Shown here: positions 48,229-57,156 of the stretch, one piece after another
Position numbering within the stretch: position 1 is the stretch's first letter
Layout: every line of letters begins with the position of its first letter
Assembly (NCBI RefSeq): GCF_024741815.1
Contig: NZ_CP102951.1
Location: 1,091,001-1,155,000, forward strand
Length of the DNA: 64,000 nt
Source of the DNA: Pseudomonas sp. LS1212
Lineage (GTDB): Bacteria > Pseudomonadota > Gammaproteobacteria > Pseudomonadales > Pseudomonadaceae
Direction: 5' to 3'
Position numbers and translations under genes: made by a program
Notes under the pieces: generated by a model
What the model was told of the DNA's origin: nothing
The model's database searches: none
The model's input: the letters and a program-made list of their open reading frames with translations, nothing else

Positions 48229-48450
48229 CTAAGCCTCCCAGCCAGCCCCACTTACCGCCGCCTGCGCCAGTGGGTGCAAGTCTGCCCCTTGATGCGCCGT
48301 CTGCCAGGCCAGCAACTCCTTGCGCATGCTGGGCGTCCAGAACATCTGCAGATGATTGCGCACGTTGAGCACGGCCTGTTGCTGGTCCGGTTCTCCAGCG
48401 AAGTACTGGGCGATCTGGTTGGCCATTTTGATCAGGTTGGCAGTGCTCAT
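48229..48450 (-). CDS. fdsD: NAD-dependent formate dehydrogenase subunit delta
   Basis: Small accessory subunit (73 aa from the ATG at 48450, MSTANLIKMANQIAQYFAGE) with the family segment AVLNVRNHLQMFWTPSMRKE. It is needed for active enzyme in relatives. Overlaps the fdsA stop by four bases; the longer frame to 48549 is inside fdsA. Confidence 0.92.
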   Translation of the reverse strand: MSTANLIKMANQIAQYFAGEPDQQQAVLNVRNHLQMFWTPSMRKELLAWQTAHQGADLHPLAQAAVSGAGWEA

Positions 48451-51365
48451 CGGCGTACCTCGGCTTTTGTTCCGGCGGTGCGTGCCTGGCGGCGTTCGTC
48501 GAGCAGGCGTTGTTGTTCGTCGCTGAATTCCTGGTAGCGTTTTTGCCACTCGGAAGGGTGGTAGACGCGGCTGACTTCCACGGCGGTGACCTTGTACTCC
48601 GGACAGTTGGTGGCCCAGTCGGAGTTGTCGGTGGTGATGACGTTGGCCCCCGATTCAGGGAAGTGGAAGGTGGTGTACACCACTCCTGGGGCTACCCGTT
48701 CGGTGACCCGCGCACGCAGTACGGTCTGTCCGGCGCGGCTGCCGATGCCGACCCAGTCACCTTCGTTGATGCCACGGCTCTCGGCGTCGGTCGGGTGGAT
48801 TTCCAGGCGGTCTTCGTCGTGCCAGGCGACGTTGTCGGTACGCCGGGTCTGGGCGCCGACGTTGTACTGGCTGAGGATGCGCCCGGTGGTCAGCAGAAGG
48901 GGATAGCGATTGTTGACCTTTTCCTCGGTGGGCACATAACCGGTGAGCATGAAGCGCCCCTTGCCGCGCACGAATTCCTTGATGTGCATGGTCGGCGTAC
49001 CGTCCGGTGCCGCGGCGTTGCATGGCCATTGCAGGCTGCCGTGGCGCTCCAGTGCGGTGTAGCTGACGTTGCTGAAGGTCGGCGTCAGGCTGGCGATTTC
49101 ATCCATGATTTCTGACGGGTGCTGGTAGTTCATGGGGTAACCCAGGGCGTTGGCCAGGGCCACTGTGCCTTCCCAGTCGGCTTTGCCGCCCAGAGGCTCC
49201 ATGACCTTGCGCACCCGGGAGATGCGTCGCTCGGCGTTGGTGAAGGTGCCGTCTTTTTCCAGGAACGAGCTGCCCGGCAGGAACACGTGGGCGAACTTGG
49301 CGGTTTCGTTGAGGAAAATGTCCTGCACCACCACGCATTCCATGGCCGACAGAGCCGCGGTGACGTGCTGGGTATTGGGGTCGCTCTGGGCGATGTCTTC
49401 GCCTTGGCAATACAGGCCCTTGAAGCTGCCGCCCAGGGCTGCCTCGAACATGTTGGGGATGCGCAGGCCCGGGTCGGGTTGCAGGGTGACGTTCCAGGCC
49501 TGTTCGAACTGCGCCCGTACCACCTCGTTGGAGATGTGCCGATAACCGGGCAGCTCGTGGGGGAAGGAGCCCATGTCGCAGGAGCCCTGAACGTTGTTCT
49601 GTCCACGCAACGGGTTCACGCCCACACCTTCGCGGCCGATGTTGCCGGTGGCCATGGCCAGGTTAGCGATGCCCATGACCGCGGTGCTGCCCTGGCTGTG
49701 CTCGGTGACGCCCAGGCCGTAGTAGATCGCCGCATTGCCGCCGGTGGCATACAGACGGGCGGCGGCACGGATGTCGGCAGCGGCGACGCCGCAGATGGCG
49801 GCAAGGACTTCCGGCGAGTTTTCCGCGCGGCTGACGAACTCGCTCCAGCGGGCGAAATCGCTGCCCTCGCAACGGGCGTCGATAAAGGCCTGGTTGAGCA
49901 GGCCTTCGGTGACGATGACGTGGGCCAGGGCGTTGAGCATGGCGACGTTGGTGCCCGGGCGCAGGGCCAGGTGCAGTTCAGCGCGGGCATGCACCGAGTC
50001 CACCAGATCAATGCGTCGTGGATCGATGACGATCAGCCGCGCGCCTTCACGCAGGCGGCGTTTGAGCTGGGAGGCGAACACCGGGTGGGCATCGCTGGGG
50101 TTGGCGCCCATCACCAGGATCACGTCGGCCTGCATCACCGAGTCGAAACTCTGGGTGCCGGCGGACTCGCCAAGGGTTTGTTTCAGGCCATAGCCGGTAG
50201 GCGAGTGGCAGACCCGCGCACAGGTGTCGACGTTGTTGTTGCCGAAGGCGGCGCGCACCAGTTTTTGCACCAGGTAGGTTTCTTCGTTGGTGCAGCGGCT
50301 GGAGGTGATGCCACCAATGGAGTCACGGCCGTATTTTTGCTGCAGCCGGCGGAATTCGCTGGCGGCGTAGGTCACCGCTTCATTCCAGCTGACTTCCTGC
50401 CAAGGGTCGTTGATGTGCTTGCGGATCATCGGCTTGGTGATGCGATCCGGGTGGGTGGCGTAGCCCCAGGCAAAGCGCCCTTTGACGCAGGAGTGGCCGT
50501 GGTTGGCCTGACCGTTCTTGTCTGGAACCATGCGCACCAGCTGGTCGCCTTTCATCTCGGCGCGGAACGAGCAGCCCACGCCGCAATAGGCACAGGTGGT
50601 GATCACGCTGCGTTCGGGCTGACCCAGTTCGACCACGCTTTTTTCCATCAGGGTCGCGGTGGGGCAGGCTTGCACACAGGCGCCGCAGGACACGCATTCC
50701 GAGTCGAGGAAGTTCTCGCCACCGGCGGCCGCGACCCGGGATTCGAAACCGCGCCCGGTAATGGTCAGGGCAAAGGTGCCCTGGGTTTCTTCGCAGGCGC
50801 GCACGCAGCGGTTGCAGACGATGCACTTGCTCGGGTCGTAGTCGAAGTAGGGGTTGGAGGTGTCCTTCAGGTCGGCCAGATGGTTGTCGCCTTCATAGCC
50901 GTAACGCACCTCCCGCAGGCCGACCTGGCCGGCTACGGTTTGCAGCTCGCAGTTGCCGTTGGCCGAGCAGGTCAGGCAGTCCAGCGGGTGATCGGAGATG
51001 TACAGCTCCATGACGTTGCGGCGCAGGGTTGCGAGCTTCGGCGTCTGGGTGTGCACGCTCATGCCTTCGCTGACCGGCGTGGTGCAGGACGCCGGGTAGC
51101 CGCGCATGCCGTCGATCTCCACCAGGCACATGCGGCAGGAGCCGAAGGCTTCCAGGCTGTCGGTGGCACACAGCTTGGGAATGGTAGTGCCCAGCAGCGC
51201 GGCGGCGCGCATCACCGAGGTACCTTCGGGCACGCTGATGCTGCGGCCGTCGATGTTCAGGGTGACCTGCACCTGGCTGTCGCGGGCCGGGGTTCCAAGG
51301 TCAAGAGTTCCAAGGTCAAGAGTGCCGAGGGCGATGTCTTTGGCAGGGTCGAAGAGATTGATCAT
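48447..51365 (-). CDS. fdsA: NAD-dependent formate dehydrogenase subunit alpha
   Basis: Molybdenum catalytic subunit (972 aa) oxidising formate to CO2. Order of parts: N-terminal [2Fe-2S] domain (PKLCATDSLEAFGSCRMCLV), a His-Cys cluster segment (HPLDCLTCSANGNC), two [4Fe-4S] motifs (CIVCNRCVRAC; CVSCGACVQAC), then the Mo-bis-MGD domain with CAYCGVGCSF. The metal ligand is cysteine in ARVCHSPTGYG, so the enzyme does not need selenocysteine. The ATG at 51365 overlaps the fdsB stop by four bases. Two exact 15-bp tandem copies near the start encode LGTLDLGTLDLG. Confidence 0.96.
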   Translation of the reverse strand: MINLFDPAKDIALGTLDLGTLDLGTPARDSQVQVTLNIDGRSISVPEGTSVMRAAALLGTTIPKLCATDSLEAFGSCRMCLVEIDGMRGYPASCTTPVSEGMSVHTQTPKLATLRRNVMELYISDHPLDCLTCSANGNCELQTVAGQVGLREVRYGYEGDNHLADLKDTSNPYFDYDPSKCIVCNRCVRACEETQGTFALTITGRGFESRVAAAGGENFLDSECVSCGACVQACPTATLMEKSVVELGQPERSVITTCAYCGVGCSFRAEMKGDQLVRMVPDKNGQANHGHSCVKGRFAWGYATHPDRITKPMIRKHINDPWQEVSWNEAVTYAASEFRRLQQKYGRDSIGGITSSRCTNEETYLVQKLVRAAFGNNNVDTCARVCHSPTGYGLKQTLGESAGTQSFDSVMQADVILVMGANPSDAHPVFASQLKRRLREGARLIVIDPRRIDLVDSVHARAELHLALRPGTNVAMLNALAHVIVTEGLLNQAFIDARCEGSDFARWSEFVSRAENSPEVLAAICGVAAADIRAAARLYATGGNAAIYYGLGVTEHSQGSTAVMGIANLAMATGNIGREGVGVNPLRGQNNVQGSCDMGSFPHELPGYRHISNEVVRAQFEQAWNVTLQPDPGLRIPNMFEAALGGSFKGLYCQGEDIAQSDPNTQHVTAALSAMECVVVQDIFLNETAKFAHVFLPGSSFLEKDGTFTNAERRISRVRKVMEPLGGKADWEGTVALANALGYPMNYQHPSEIMDEIASLTPTFSNVSYTALERHGSLQWPCNAAAPDGTPTMHIKEFVRGKGRFMLTGYVPTEEKVNNRYPLLLTTGRILSQYNVGAQTRRTDNVAWHDEDRLEIHPTDAESRGINEGDWVGIGSRAGQTVLRARVTERVAPGVVYTTFHFPESGANVITTDNSDWATNCPEYKVTAVEVSRVYHPSEWQKRYQEFSDEQQRLLDERRQARTAGTKAEVRR

Positions 51366-52924
51366 TGGTCGGCCTCCGAGGACTGCAGACCGAAGTCGGC
51401 GGGGAAGTGCTTGAGGGCGCTGGCTACCGGATAGGAGGTCATGCCGCCCAACGCGCACAGCGAACCGTACTGCAGGGTGTCGCACAGGTCCTTGAGGATG
51501 ATCGCCTGCTCATCACGACCGCTCTGGTCAGGCGCGGCCAGCAGGCGGTCGATCACCTCCACGCCCCGGGTCGAGCCGATGCGGCATGGGGTGCATTTGC
51601 CACAGGATTCCTCGGCGCAGAACTGCAGGGCGAAGCGTGCCATGCGGGCCATGTCCAGGCTGTCGTCAGCCACCACCACACCACCATGACCGAGCATGGC
51701 GCCGATGGCGACGAAGGCTTCGTAATCCAGCGGAGTGTCGAATTGCCCTGGTGGCACCCAGGCGCCGAGGGGGCCGCCAACCTGGGCGGCCTTCAGCGGC
51801 CGGCCACTGGCGGTACCACCGCCGTAGTCTTCCACCAGTTCCCGCAGGGTCAGGCCAAAGGCCCGTTCCACCAGGCCGCCGTGACGAATATTGCCCGCCA
51901 GCTGGAAGGGCATGGTGCCCAGGGAGCGACCCATGCCGTAATCGCGATAGAACTGCGCGCCCTTGGCCAGAATCAGCGGCACCGAGGCCAGGGTCAGCAC
52001 GTTGTGCACCAGGGTCGGCAGGCCGAACAGGCCCTGCAAGGCGGGGATGGGTGGCTTGGCACGGACAATCCCGCGCTTGCCTTCGAGAGAGTCCAGCAGC
52101 GCGGTTTCCTCACCGCAGATGTAAGCACCGGCACCGACTCGCACTTCCATATCGAAGGCCTGGCCGCTGCCGCCGACATTGGCGCCGAGGTAACCGGCGG
52201 ACCGGGCGATTTCCAGCGCCTCGCGCAGTGTGGCCACGGCCTGTGGATATTCCGAGCGTACATAGATGTAGCCGTAGCTGGCCCCGACGGTGAGACCGGC
52301 AATGGCCATGCCTTCGATCAGCAGGAAGGGGTCGCCTTCCATCAACATGCGGTCGGCGAAGGTGCCGGAGTCGCCTTCGTCGGCGTTGCACACAATGTAT
52401 TTCTGCGCAGCCTGGGTGCCGCGCACCGTGCGCCATTTGATCCCGGCCGGGAAGGCCGCGCCGCCACGGCCACGCAGACCCGAATCGAACACTGCGGTCG
52501 CGGTCTGCTCGCCGCCCAGGGCGATGGCCTGGGTCAAGCCCTCGAAGCCGCCGTGGGCCTGGTAATCCTCCAGGGACAGCGGCCGGGTAATGCCGGCGCG
52601 GGCGAACAGCAGGCGTTGTTGAGTCTTTAGATAAGGCAACTGCTCCACCGCGCCCAAGGCCAGTGGATGGGCGGACGGCTCGCCTTGCAGCGCATCGAGC
52701 AGGGACGGCACATCGGCAGCGGTCAGCGGGCCGAAGCCGATACGGCCTTGCGGGCTGTCCATTTCCAGCAGCGGTTCCAGCCAGTACAGGCCGCGAGAGC
52801 TGGTGCGTTGCAGGTCCAGCGGCAGATTGCGTTCCCGGGCCTGAGTGGCAAGGGCCACGGCCACCTCATCGGCGCCCACGGCACGGGCCAGGGAATCACT
52901 GGGTAGATAGAGGCACGGCATCAT
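51362..52924 (-). CDS. fdsB: NAD-dependent formate dehydrogenase subunit beta
   Basis: Diaphorase subunit (520 aa) that passes electrons from the clusters to NAD+, related to NuoF. It has the FMN-binding GLRGRGGAAFPAGIKW and NADEGDSGTFADR, the NAD region GAGAYICGEETALL, and the C-terminal cluster motif ESCGKCTPCRIG. The N-terminal 120 residues form a thioredoxin-like part. The ATG at 52924 overlaps the fdsG stop (ATGA); a GC-rich extension to 53158 is rejected. Confidence 0.95.
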   Translation of the reverse strand: MMPCLYLPSDSLARAVGADEVAVALATQARERNLPLDLQRTSSRGLYWLEPLLEMDSPQGRIGFGPLTAADVPSLLDALQGEPSAHPLALGAVEQLPYLKTQQRLLFARAGITRPLSLEDYQAHGGFEGLTQAIALGGEQTATAVFDSGLRGRGGAAFPAGIKWRTVRGTQAAQKYIVCNADEGDSGTFADRMLMEGDPFLLIEGMAIAGLTVGASYGYIYVRSEYPQAVATLREALEIARSAGYLGANVGGSGQAFDMEVRVGAGAYICGEETALLDSLEGKRGIVRAKPPIPALQGLFGLPTLVHNVLTLASVPLILAKGAQFYRDYGMGRSLGTMPFQLAGNIRHGGLVERAFGLTLRELVEDYGGGTASGRPLKAAQVGGPLGAWVPPGQFDTPLDYEAFVAIGAMLGHGGVVVADDSLDMARMARFALQFCAEESCGKCTPCRIGSTRGVEVIDRLLAAPDQSGRDEQAIILKDLCDTLQYGSLCALGGMTSYPVASALKHFPADFGLQSSEADQ

Positions 52925-53397
52925 GCGTCCTCCTGGCAAGCGTCGAGCAGGGCATCCAGGCGCTCGGCGCTGAGCCGCGCATGCACCTGGCCATCCAGCT
53001 CCAGGGCTGGCGAGCAGGCGCAGGCTCCGAGGCAATACACCGGGCGCAGACTGATGTTGCCGTCGGCGCTGCTGCCGTGGTCGTCCAGTTGCAGGCGTTC
53101 GCGCAACTGCGCGGCGAGCTGCTCGGCGCCGCGGCTCTGGCAGGACTCGGCCCGGCACAGGCGCAGGATATGCCGGGCCGGGGGCGCGGTGCGGAAGTCA
53201 TGGTAGAAGCTGATCACCCCGCGAACCTCGGCCTGACTCTGGTTGAGGGCGTGGGCAATCTCGGGGATGGTGGCATCGGGGATGTAACCGATGCCCTCCT
53301 GAATCTCATGAAGGATCGGCAACAGTGCGCCGGGGGAGCCCTTGTGGCGCTCCAGCAGGCTGTTGACCATAGGCAGGTGCAACATCTCATCAGGCAT
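52921..53397 (-). CDS. fdsG: NAD-dependent formate dehydrogenase subunit gamma
   Basis: NuoE-type [2Fe-2S] subunit (158 aa from the ATG at 53397, MPDEMLHLPMVNSLLERHKG). Cluster cysteines lie in CRAESCQSRG and YCLGACACSP. First gene of fdsGBAD, with AGGA ahead of the start. A further in-frame ATG at 53469 is less likely. The operon is tightly packed by four-base overlaps throughout. Confidence 0.94.
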   Translation of the reverse strand: MPDEMLHLPMVNSLLERHKGSPGALLPILHEIQEGIGYIPDATIPEIAHALNQSQAEVRGVISFYHDFRTAPPARHILRLCRAESCQSRGAEQLAAQLRERLQLDDHGSSADGNISLRPVYCLGACACSPALELDGQVHARLSAERLDALLDACQEDA

Positions 53398-53939
53398 ACA
53401 GCAATCCTCACGGTCACGGGCAAACCAGGCGGTTGTCGGTTGTCCGAAAGTGTCGGCTGCGGCAGTCACACCACGTCACGGTATCGTGGCATTTTCAGGC
53501 CGTTGGCCAGGCGCCCTGAGCGGGCATCTTGTTGGGCCCGGTGCGGTCTTTGCCGCACCTGTTCAGGGCATAACAGGCAGCTTGCCACGCTGCCTTTGAT
53601 TCATCTGCACCAAAGCGACGTGCTCAGTTCTCTCTACGACCACTCATTGAGTCTAGAAGAGTGCGGCCCTGGGCGTTGTCCTTGAATGGTCGTTCAAGGT
53701 CTGCGCGGCAGATTGCCCGCCTGAGGAATTTGCGGCTGATTTCGAAGGCATGGTCATGCTGGTGGTGTTAATCGAAATGACAGGCTCAATTGATAGAGCC
53801 TGTCGCACGCCAGGCGCCTCCGAGCGAGGGGGTTTTAGAGTGTGTCGGTTATCTCGAGCGTAGCTCGCGACAGTCACCTTTCAGAAAGTTCTACCACTCC
53901 AAGTGAGAGAAAAAGCAAAGCCATTCCAGTCAATGTTAG
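53398..53939. other. Upstream region of fds and junction to the accessory DNA
   Basis: About 540 bp with no supported gene. The right part of fdsG's upstream DNA should hold its promoter. GACAGGCTC-aattgata-GAGCCTGTC (53780-53805) is a 9-bp perfect stem, and base composition falls from about 53820 onward. This looks like the left edge of the variable region. Confidence 0.5.
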
Positions 53940-54261
53940 CTATTTTGAAATAGCTAATCGCCGCTTTAGATTAGCTGGAAATTTTCCAATTCGTCGGGGT
54001 CTAGCTCACCGAGTTTAAGAAGTGGCTTTGGCCATAACACTGCACCTGCGATAACGCTGGTTTGCATCATGCGAGAAGAAAAACTGAAGCCTGCCCATAG
54101 TCGCATGCTACTAGCAACGCAAATGCTTTTGGGGAAAACGGTTTTCATTCTCTCCAGGTCGTGATGCGTTGTGTAAGCGCCTATCGCCATGCCCGAAAGA
54201 CCGATCACGAAGGGAGCTAGCATAAAGGCAAAAGCCCACCAAGAACTCCAAATGCTGTCAT
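53940..54261 (-). pseudogene. Decayed second copy of the membrane immunity gene
   Basis: This stretch is a diverged duplicate of the gene at 54372-54758. Corresponding parts are SSWWAFAFMLAPFVIGLSGM (against HSWWAFAFLLVPLVIGLSGM), RLWAGFSFSSR and LGELDPDEL. Relative to the intact copy it has a one-base loss right after the ATG at 54261, another near the codons for ENFPAN (53985), and a stop (TAG at 53940) in place of the last helix. An open 85-codon frame from 54223 remains but lacks the first helix start and the C-terminal helix. Confidence 0.75.
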
Positions 54262-54371
54262 GGATTAAGCGTCCCGAAAATGAAGTCTCCCATCCACTCT
54301 CCTCCTACGTTTTCGCCCAAGCGAAAAAGCCGCCATGCTTCCGGTGCTGGGAGCATGGCGACCTGAACCAT

Positions 54372-54758
54372 CTATTCAGATAACTTGAGCAAGCCAACCG
54401 CCAACAGAAACCACACCCCACCAATCGACATGAGACAGACTGAAATAGCCATAAGCCGCTTGATTTCGGCGGGAAAGTTGCGAACTTCCTCGGGATCAAG
54501 CTCGCCGCGTCGAACTTGAATCTTCGGCCAAAGCACAAAGCTAGCGGTGTTGGCGACCTGACTACAACGTGAAGAGAAACCAAAGCCCGACCAAAGCCGG
54601 TTGTAGGTCCGAACGCCACGGCTATTGGGAAACGCCGTGATTATCCTGTCGTAGTAGCGGTAAGTGATATAGGCAAGAACTGCCATGCCAGACAGGCCGA
54701 TCACCAAAGGGACTAGCAGAAAGGCGAATGCCCACCAAGAATGCCAAAAACCACTCAT
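54372..54758 (-). CDS. Putative immunity protein for the PAAR effector
   Basis: 128-residue inner-membrane protein with a helix at about 8-32 (AFAFLLVPLVIGLSGMAVLA) and another at about 104-125 (LMAISVCLMSIGGVWFLLAV), the loop between being soluble and basic. The start overlaps the effector stop codon by four bases (ATGA), the typical effector-immunity arrangement. Small two-helix membrane partners are expected when the toxin acts in the membrane. I know no named family; the role is inferred from position and topology. Confidence 0.7.
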   Translation of the reverse strand: MSGFWHSWWAFAFLLVPLVIGLSGMAVLAYITYRYYDRIITAFPNSRGVRTYNRLWSGFGFSSRCSQVANTASFVLWPKIQVRRGELDPEEVRNFPAEIKRLMAISVCLMSIGGVWFLLAVGLLKLSE

Positions 54759-56179
54759 GGCTGAGTTTGCTCATATAAAAATTCACCTGCCCGTTCGCCA
54801 GTCGCACCACCGCCAGCACCGCCAAAGTACGAGGCGCCACCAACTACCACTAGGACACAGACGACCCCGCCAATGCCACCCGTACCCAAGCCGATGGCCG
54901 CGCAGATATGTGGTGCTGCCAGGCTTCCCAAGCCTCCTATCACTGCTCCGCCGCCCAACCCCACTGCAAAGCTGCCGGTTTCGGTGAAACGGATTTTTTT
55001 GCATTCCTGCGTTTCTCCCGCACGACATACCTCCTGGACTTTCAAGTAAGACGAAGCCGCACCCAATCCGACGCCAATATAGCCACCATACTTCAGGTAC
55101 TTGGCAGCCTTGGCGATCTGCTCCATATACGTGGCATACCCGAGAATTTGCCCGGAGGCTCCGGCACGGCTCCAGTGATGCACCGGGCTACCGGTGGAAA
55201 TGCCGAGGTCGCGACGCAGGCTGTCGTAACTGCCGAGGTCGAGTTGCTTGTTGAGGAAGGCGGTTTTCAGCTGGGCATCGAGTTGGCTGTATAGCTGACT
55301 GCGCGTATCGAAGAACGCCTTGCTTCGCAGGTGACCATGGGCCAGGAATTCCCGTTGATGCAAAAGCTCGAGACTGCGCAGGGTGCCTTCGACCTGCTTG
55401 AGCCCCTTGTCCAGCATATCCTTGCCGACGCCCAGCGCTTCGCTCGCACCACCGGTGAGGAGTGCAATTTCGGCGAGATGGCGCGCCATGAAGTTGGCCT
55501 CTTCTTCGCTCAGTGGCGCCAAGGCTTCGCGCACTTGCGTGGCCGCTGCCATCATGGCGGCTTCCTCGCGGGTACAGGCCATGGGGTTGTACGGGTCGCC
55601 GAGGACGAAGAGTTCGCCAGCCTTGAAGCCGTGGCCAAAGGAGGGATTGAGCTGCTTGATTCGATTGATCAATTGCGCAGCGGGGTATGGATTGAGCTGG
55701 CTCAGGACCTGCTCGCCGGACATGGTATGGGGCACGATGTAGAAGCCCGGTTCCTGGGCCACTGCGCTACCGAATACCGTTGGTGCTGGATGGCTCGTTG
55801 GGGGAGCGAAACTGGAATGACGTGGCGCTGTCGAGGGGTTGCTTGCGGCTGGGGCAGCCGGTTGAGCGGCTGTTCGGGTGGCTGGCGGTGCAGCGTTTCG
55901 GCTTGACTCGTAGGTGGACTTGAAGAACGAGGGGATCAGTGTGGCTTTGCAGGGGCAAGTGCTGACGCTGTCCAGCGTGCCGGCCACGAGTCTTCCATGA
56001 CTGTTGATGTAGGGAACCCCGCCAGAGATGACGTAGGTCTTTCCATCCTTCCCGCAGGTGACCCGGTCACCTTCACGAGCATGGGCGATACCAAACATCA
56101 TGACACGTGTATCTGCTTCCTGAACCGTGCCACCGCAGGTGGTCTTATCACCCAGGCGAATGAAATGTCCGTCTGCCAT
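54755..56179 (-). CDS. PAAR-domain type VI secretion effector with glycine-zipper toxin end
   Basis: 474 residues. About 1-95: a PAAR domain (FIRLGDKTTCGGTVQ, EGDRVTCGKDGKTYVISGGV), which caps the VgrG spike. About 95-145: a Pro/Ala/Ser-rich linker. About 147-195: a LysM-like segment (MSGEQVLSQLNPYPAAQLIN). About 205-350: helical. From about 380 on: hydrophobic glycine-zipper repeats (VGLGGGAVIGGLGSL; GLGTGGIGGVVCVLVVVGGA; FGGAGGG), suggesting membrane insertion or pore formation in the target cell. No nuclease or lipase motif is seen. No vgrG or T6SS core genes are nearby, so it is an orphan effector island. Followed by its immunity gene. Confidence 0.82.
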   Translation of the reverse strand: MADGHFIRLGDKTTCGGTVQEADTRVMMFGIAHAREGDRVTCGKDGKTYVISGGVPYINSHGRLVAGTLDSVSTCPCKATLIPSFFKSTYESSRNAAPPATRTAAQPAAPAASNPSTAPRHSSFAPPTSHPAPTVFGSAVAQEPGFYIVPHTMSGEQVLSQLNPYPAAQLINRIKQLNPSFGHGFKAGELFVLGDPYNPMACTREEAAMMAAATQVREALAPLSEEEANFMARHLAEIALLTGGASEALGVGKDMLDKGLKQVEGTLRSLELLHQREFLAHGHLRSKAFFDTRSQLYSQLDAQLKTAFLNKQLDLGSYDSLRRDLGISTGSPVHHWSRAGASGQILGYATYMEQIAKAAKYLKYGGYIGVGLGAASSYLKVQEVCRAGETQECKKIRFTETGSFAVGLGGGAVIGGLGSLAAPHICAAIGLGTGGIGGVVCVLVVVGGASYFGGAGGGATGERAGEFLYEQTQP

Positions 56180-56485
56180 AGATTGAACTCCTTGTACGAA
56201 TGAGCTGAGTCAGGGCCAAGTGCCAGGCCTTAGACTCAATACAAGGGGATCGAGAGTAAATCGGAAATTTCCCAAGATTCTGTGGGAAAAATGGTAGGAA
56301 TTATCAGCTCGGTAACGGACAACACTGGGAGGGGGAGCCAGAACTTCGGGGTCGGGTGGGATGTACGAAATGCTGGTGAATCGATCAGGTAACAAAGGGT
56401 TTACAGTCAGTAGTCGATGTGGAAACAATAGCCGGCAGTAGTTTTCATAATTCTGGAATGTGACTATTAAAACAAGGAGTGGCAA
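56180..56485. other. Divergent promoter region, no gene
   Basis: Just over 300 bp between the divergent effector and PH-domain genes. It includes an AT-rich part (56380-56470) ahead of the plus-strand gene and AAGGAGT ahead of its ATG at 56486 (seen at 56474). I see no gene or repeat. Confidence 0.5.
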
Positions 56486-56854
56486 ATGATTGATTTTAAC
56501 AACAAAGGATTTTTCAATCTGAAGCAGAACGATGAGTACGCAGAGCGAGTCACTTCTCTGCTGCTGGAGGGGGAGGAGGTAATCGACTCCTATAAATCCA
56601 TGCGCGATGGCGTGGTATTTACCAACAAGCGAATCATCTCGGTAAACGTGCAAGGTATTACCGGAAGCAAAAAAGACTTCACCTCCCTTCCCTACAAAAA
56701 CATCGTCGCCTACTCCGTGGAGACATCTGGAACTTTTGACCTGGACTCTGAGCTGGAAATATACTTTTCGTCGCTGGGAAAAGTTAAGTTCGAATTTACC
56801 GGAAAGACGTCGATTGTAGAAATTTCGAAGTACATATCCAAACATCTGCTCTGA
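56486..56854 (+). CDS. Bacterial PH-domain protein
   Basis: 122-residue cytoplasmic protein. The segments EEVIDSYKSMRDGVVFTNKR, IISVNVQG, SLPYKNIVAYSVETSGTFD and a final helix (TSIVEISKYISKHLL) are the strand-strand-helix pattern of the bPH_1 (YvbH-like) family. Function unknown. Lower GC than the core genes and its location next to the effector locus suggest horizontal origin. Confidence 0.75.
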   Translation: MIDFNNKGFFNLKQNDEYAERVTSLLLEGEEVIDSYKSMRDGVVFTNKRIISVNVQGITGSKKDFTSLPYKNIVAYSVETSGTFDLDSELEIYFSSLGKVKFEFTGKTSIVEISKYISKHLL

Positions 56855-56877
56855 GTTGGACTCAGGCTGCCCAAAGG

Positions 56878-57156
56878 CTAATGATTTTCGAAACGAGACA
56901 GCGTTGCAGTCATGTCATCGATAATGGCCTTGGCCATTTCTCCGAGATAGAAAGTCGACCATGCCGTTTGTGCGCAGCCTTCGCCCATGGCCAGTTGTGC
57001 CGCCAGTTTGTTTGCGCAGTCCTGCAGGTTGGAGGCGTGTTCAAGGGCTTGAATGGCGGGGATGTCGGGGGTGATGCGGAAGAGTCGTTGGGTGCCTTGG
57101 CCACAGCGGCCGAAGGTGGTGGTGCCGAGGGTTTTTATGTCCGTTAGTTCGGTCAT
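56878..57156 (-). CDS. DUF6124/DUF3077-like small protein
   Basis: 92-residue protein from the ATG at 57156 (MTELTDIKTLGTTTFGRCGQ), with AAAGGAG ahead. The pattern LFRITPDIPAIQALEHASNL and a C-terminal amphipathic helix (LGEMAKAIIDDMTATL) recurs in many Pseudomonas proteins formerly named DUF3077. Function unknown; copies are often found near accessory DNA. The longer 234-codon frame is spurious. Confidence 0.75.
   Translation of the reverse strand: MTELTDIKTLGTTTFGRCGQGTQRLFRITPDIPAIQALEHASNLQDCANKLAAQLAMGEGCAQTAWSTFYLGEMAKAIIDDMTATLSRFENH

Noticed and set aside
48447..51365. Selenocysteine-containing formate dehydrogenase
   Set aside because: The active-site position is a normal cysteine codon (ARVCHSPTG) and there is no in-frame TGA, despite nearby selD and selU genes.
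49119..51434. 771-codon plus-strand open frame opposite fdsA
   Set aside because: It is the mirror of a GC-rich coding gene. The translation is low-complexity Gly/Ala/Val/His/Asp with no family match, while the minus strand encodes a complete formate dehydrogenase.
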